This document shows positions 63,074-64,000 of a stretch of DNA of 64,000 nucleotides, one piece after another; position 1 is the first letter of the stretch, and every line of letters starts with the position of its first letter. A program made the position numbers and the translations under genes. The notes under the pieces are model-generated. The model searched no databases and had not been told where the DNA came from. It worked only from the letters and a program-made list of their open reading frames with translations. The stretch is taken from assembly GCA_963734635.1 (NCBI GenBank), contig CAVTIA010000003.1, positions 868,001-932,000 on the forward strand. Reading direction: 5' to 3'. The stretch comes from DATCJA01 sp963734635. Lineage in GTDB: Bacteria > Acidobacteriota > Vicinamibacteria > Vicinamibacterales > UBA2999.

Positions 63074-64000
63074 ATGTCGCGTCTTCCGCTCCGCAACGAC
63101 TGGGCCGATCTGGACGATGAAGCGCTGCTCGACGTCCGGATGTCGGACCTCCCATTGACGATTGAAGGCGCCCTGGCCGACCGCGTCCACCAGTTCCGAA
63201 GCGAACTGGACTCACATGGCCTGCGCTTTCCGTTGCACTTCTACCTGTCAGACGAGTGGTTCACTCCCGACGGCGCAGCGGCCATCGCCGTTCCTTTCTA
63301 CCTTGCGCATCCGCGGCTTGCGAAGCTCGAAGAGGCACAAATGCTCGAAGTCGAGGGCGGCGAGCATGAGTGGTGCATGCGAATCCTGCGCCACGAGGCG
63401 GGACATGCGATCGACAATGCCTACCGTCTCCGCCTGCGGCGGGCGCGCCGGCGGCTGTTTGGTCTTCCGACAAGACCCTACCCGGAGTCCTACACACCGA
63501 AGCCGTACAGCAAAAGTTTCGTCCTCCATCTCGACGCCTGGTACGCACAAAGTCACCCCGACGAGGATTTCGCCGAGACATTTGCCGTGTGGCTGACGCC
63601 AAACAGCGAGTGGCGCAACCGGTATGCCGGATGGCCGGCGCTGAAGAAGTTGGCATACATGGACGCGCTGATGCAGTCGATCCGCGGCACGACGGCTCGC
63701 GTCGTCAACACGATTGAAGTCGATCCGCTCTCGAAACTGCGCAAGACGCTCCGGCAACATTACAAGAACAAGCGGCGCCACTACGGCGTGGATCATCCCA
63801 ATTTCTACGATCGCGATCTCCGCCGGCTGTTCTCCGAATCGCCGGAGTTTGCGGGCAACATCACGGCTGCGCAGTTCCTCGCGCGCAACCGCCGTCCGAC
63901 GCGCCGCCTGGTGGCGAGCTGGACGGGCATCTACCAGTACACGATCGACCAGGTGCTCGAAGAGATGATTGCGCGGAGTCGAGAGCTCAAGCTGCGCCTT
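63074..64000 (+). CDS. Putative zinc metallopeptidase (cut by window end)
   Basis: The frame is open from the ATG at 63074 for 309 codons to the window end. After an N-terminal helical part, residues 100-125 contain ILRHEAGHAIDNAYRLR, with H107-E-A-G-H111 as a zinc HExxH site. DEDFAETFAVWL about 55 residues later supplies a plausible third ligand Glu. The remainder (LSKLRKTLRQHYKNKRRHYG, YTIDQVLEEMIARSR) is helical and basic. This HEAGH...ETFA layout is seen in uncharacterised bacterial metallopeptidases. No signal peptide, so probably cytoplasmic. Substrate unknown. Confidence 0.7.
   Translation, partial: MSRLPLRNDWADLDDEALLDVRMSDLPLTIEGALADRVHQFRSELDSHGLRFPLHFYLSDEWFTPDGAAAIAVPFYLAHPRLAKLEEAQMLEVEGGEHEWCMRILRHEAGHAIDNAYRLRLRRARRRLFGLPTRPYPESYTPKPYSKSFVLHLDAWYAQSHPDEDFAETFAVWLTPNSEWRNRYAGWPALKKLAYMDALMQSIRGTTARVVNTIEVDPLSKLRKTLRQHYKNKRRHYGVDHPNFYDRDLRRLFSESPEFAGNITAAQFLARNRRPTRRLVASWTGIYQYTIDQVLEEMIARSRELKLRL

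Overview
The window is about 64 kb of GC-rich bacterial chromosome, most likely from Acidobacteriota and possibly Vicinamibacteria. The basis is the protein content: a VWFA-domain protein of the acidobacterial type, a bactofilin, and small secreted proteins of acidobacterial style. The taxonomic call is inference. Protein genes show strong third-position GC, and translational coupling (ATGA, TAATG, GTGA, TTGA) is very common.

Positions 1-10100 form an accessory region. It opens with the end of an IS21-type element (istA and its repeated terminal sites). After a broken fibronectin-like lipoprotein gene come two stretches bounded by copies of the 3' half of a tRNA-Pro(GGG) gene, near 1568, 6789 and the intact tRNA at 10024-10100. 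This is the layout expected of two islands integrated in tandem at the tRNA. The cargo is small and mostly unknown: three zinc-ribbon miniproteins (two clearly paralogous), a P27-type terminase small subunit at the head of a tightly overlapping five-gene cassette with no large terminase, a ribbon-helix-helix gene coupled to a 62-aa protein, a collagen-like protein, and a three-gene overlapping operon ending in the catalytic half of a tyrosine recombinase. A roughly 180-bp segment is present once in each island.

Positions 10101-21000 carry core genes: a MerR regulator abutting tRNA-Pro, Der, an HU/IHF protein, a site-2 protease, and the conserved minus-strand chain yicC-gmk-rpoZ-coaBC-udg-priA, followed by an MsbA-type ABC exporter. 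Positions 21043-31813 are a divergent surface-glycan locus. The minus arm holds a DPM-type transferase, galE and ugd. The plus arm holds four GT4 and one GT2 transferases, a polyisoprenyl-phosphate sugar-phosphate transferase and a UDP-glucuronate decarboxylase. Together these supply UDP-Gal, UDP-GlcA and UDP-Xyl and build a lipid-linked glycan. No Wzx or Wzy was seen.

Positions 31941-64000 are mixed core genes: pgsA, a TPR/SLH lipoprotein, hflX, an MFS exporter, glpX, an acyl-CoA dehydrogenase, a SAM hydroxide adenosyltransferase, a methyltransferase, a bactofilin, a cysteine desulfurase, mnmA, trxB/trxA, glgA, an fdhE-like gene, a LysM/D,D-carboxypeptidase, an M20 peptidase, a LysR regulator, a VWA protein, rpiB, a VTT membrane protein, a response regulator, hemE/hemG, an exported O-methyltransferase, an arginase, pepF, and a metallopeptidase cut by the window end. 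Intergenic spaces hold several palindromic repeat families.

About fifteen otherwise well-conserved genes, including essential ones (der, priA, trxB), carry one or more frameshifts, glgA being the worst. This is better explained by indel errors in an unpolished long-read consensus than by gene decay. Frameshifted genes are therefore given as whole loci.
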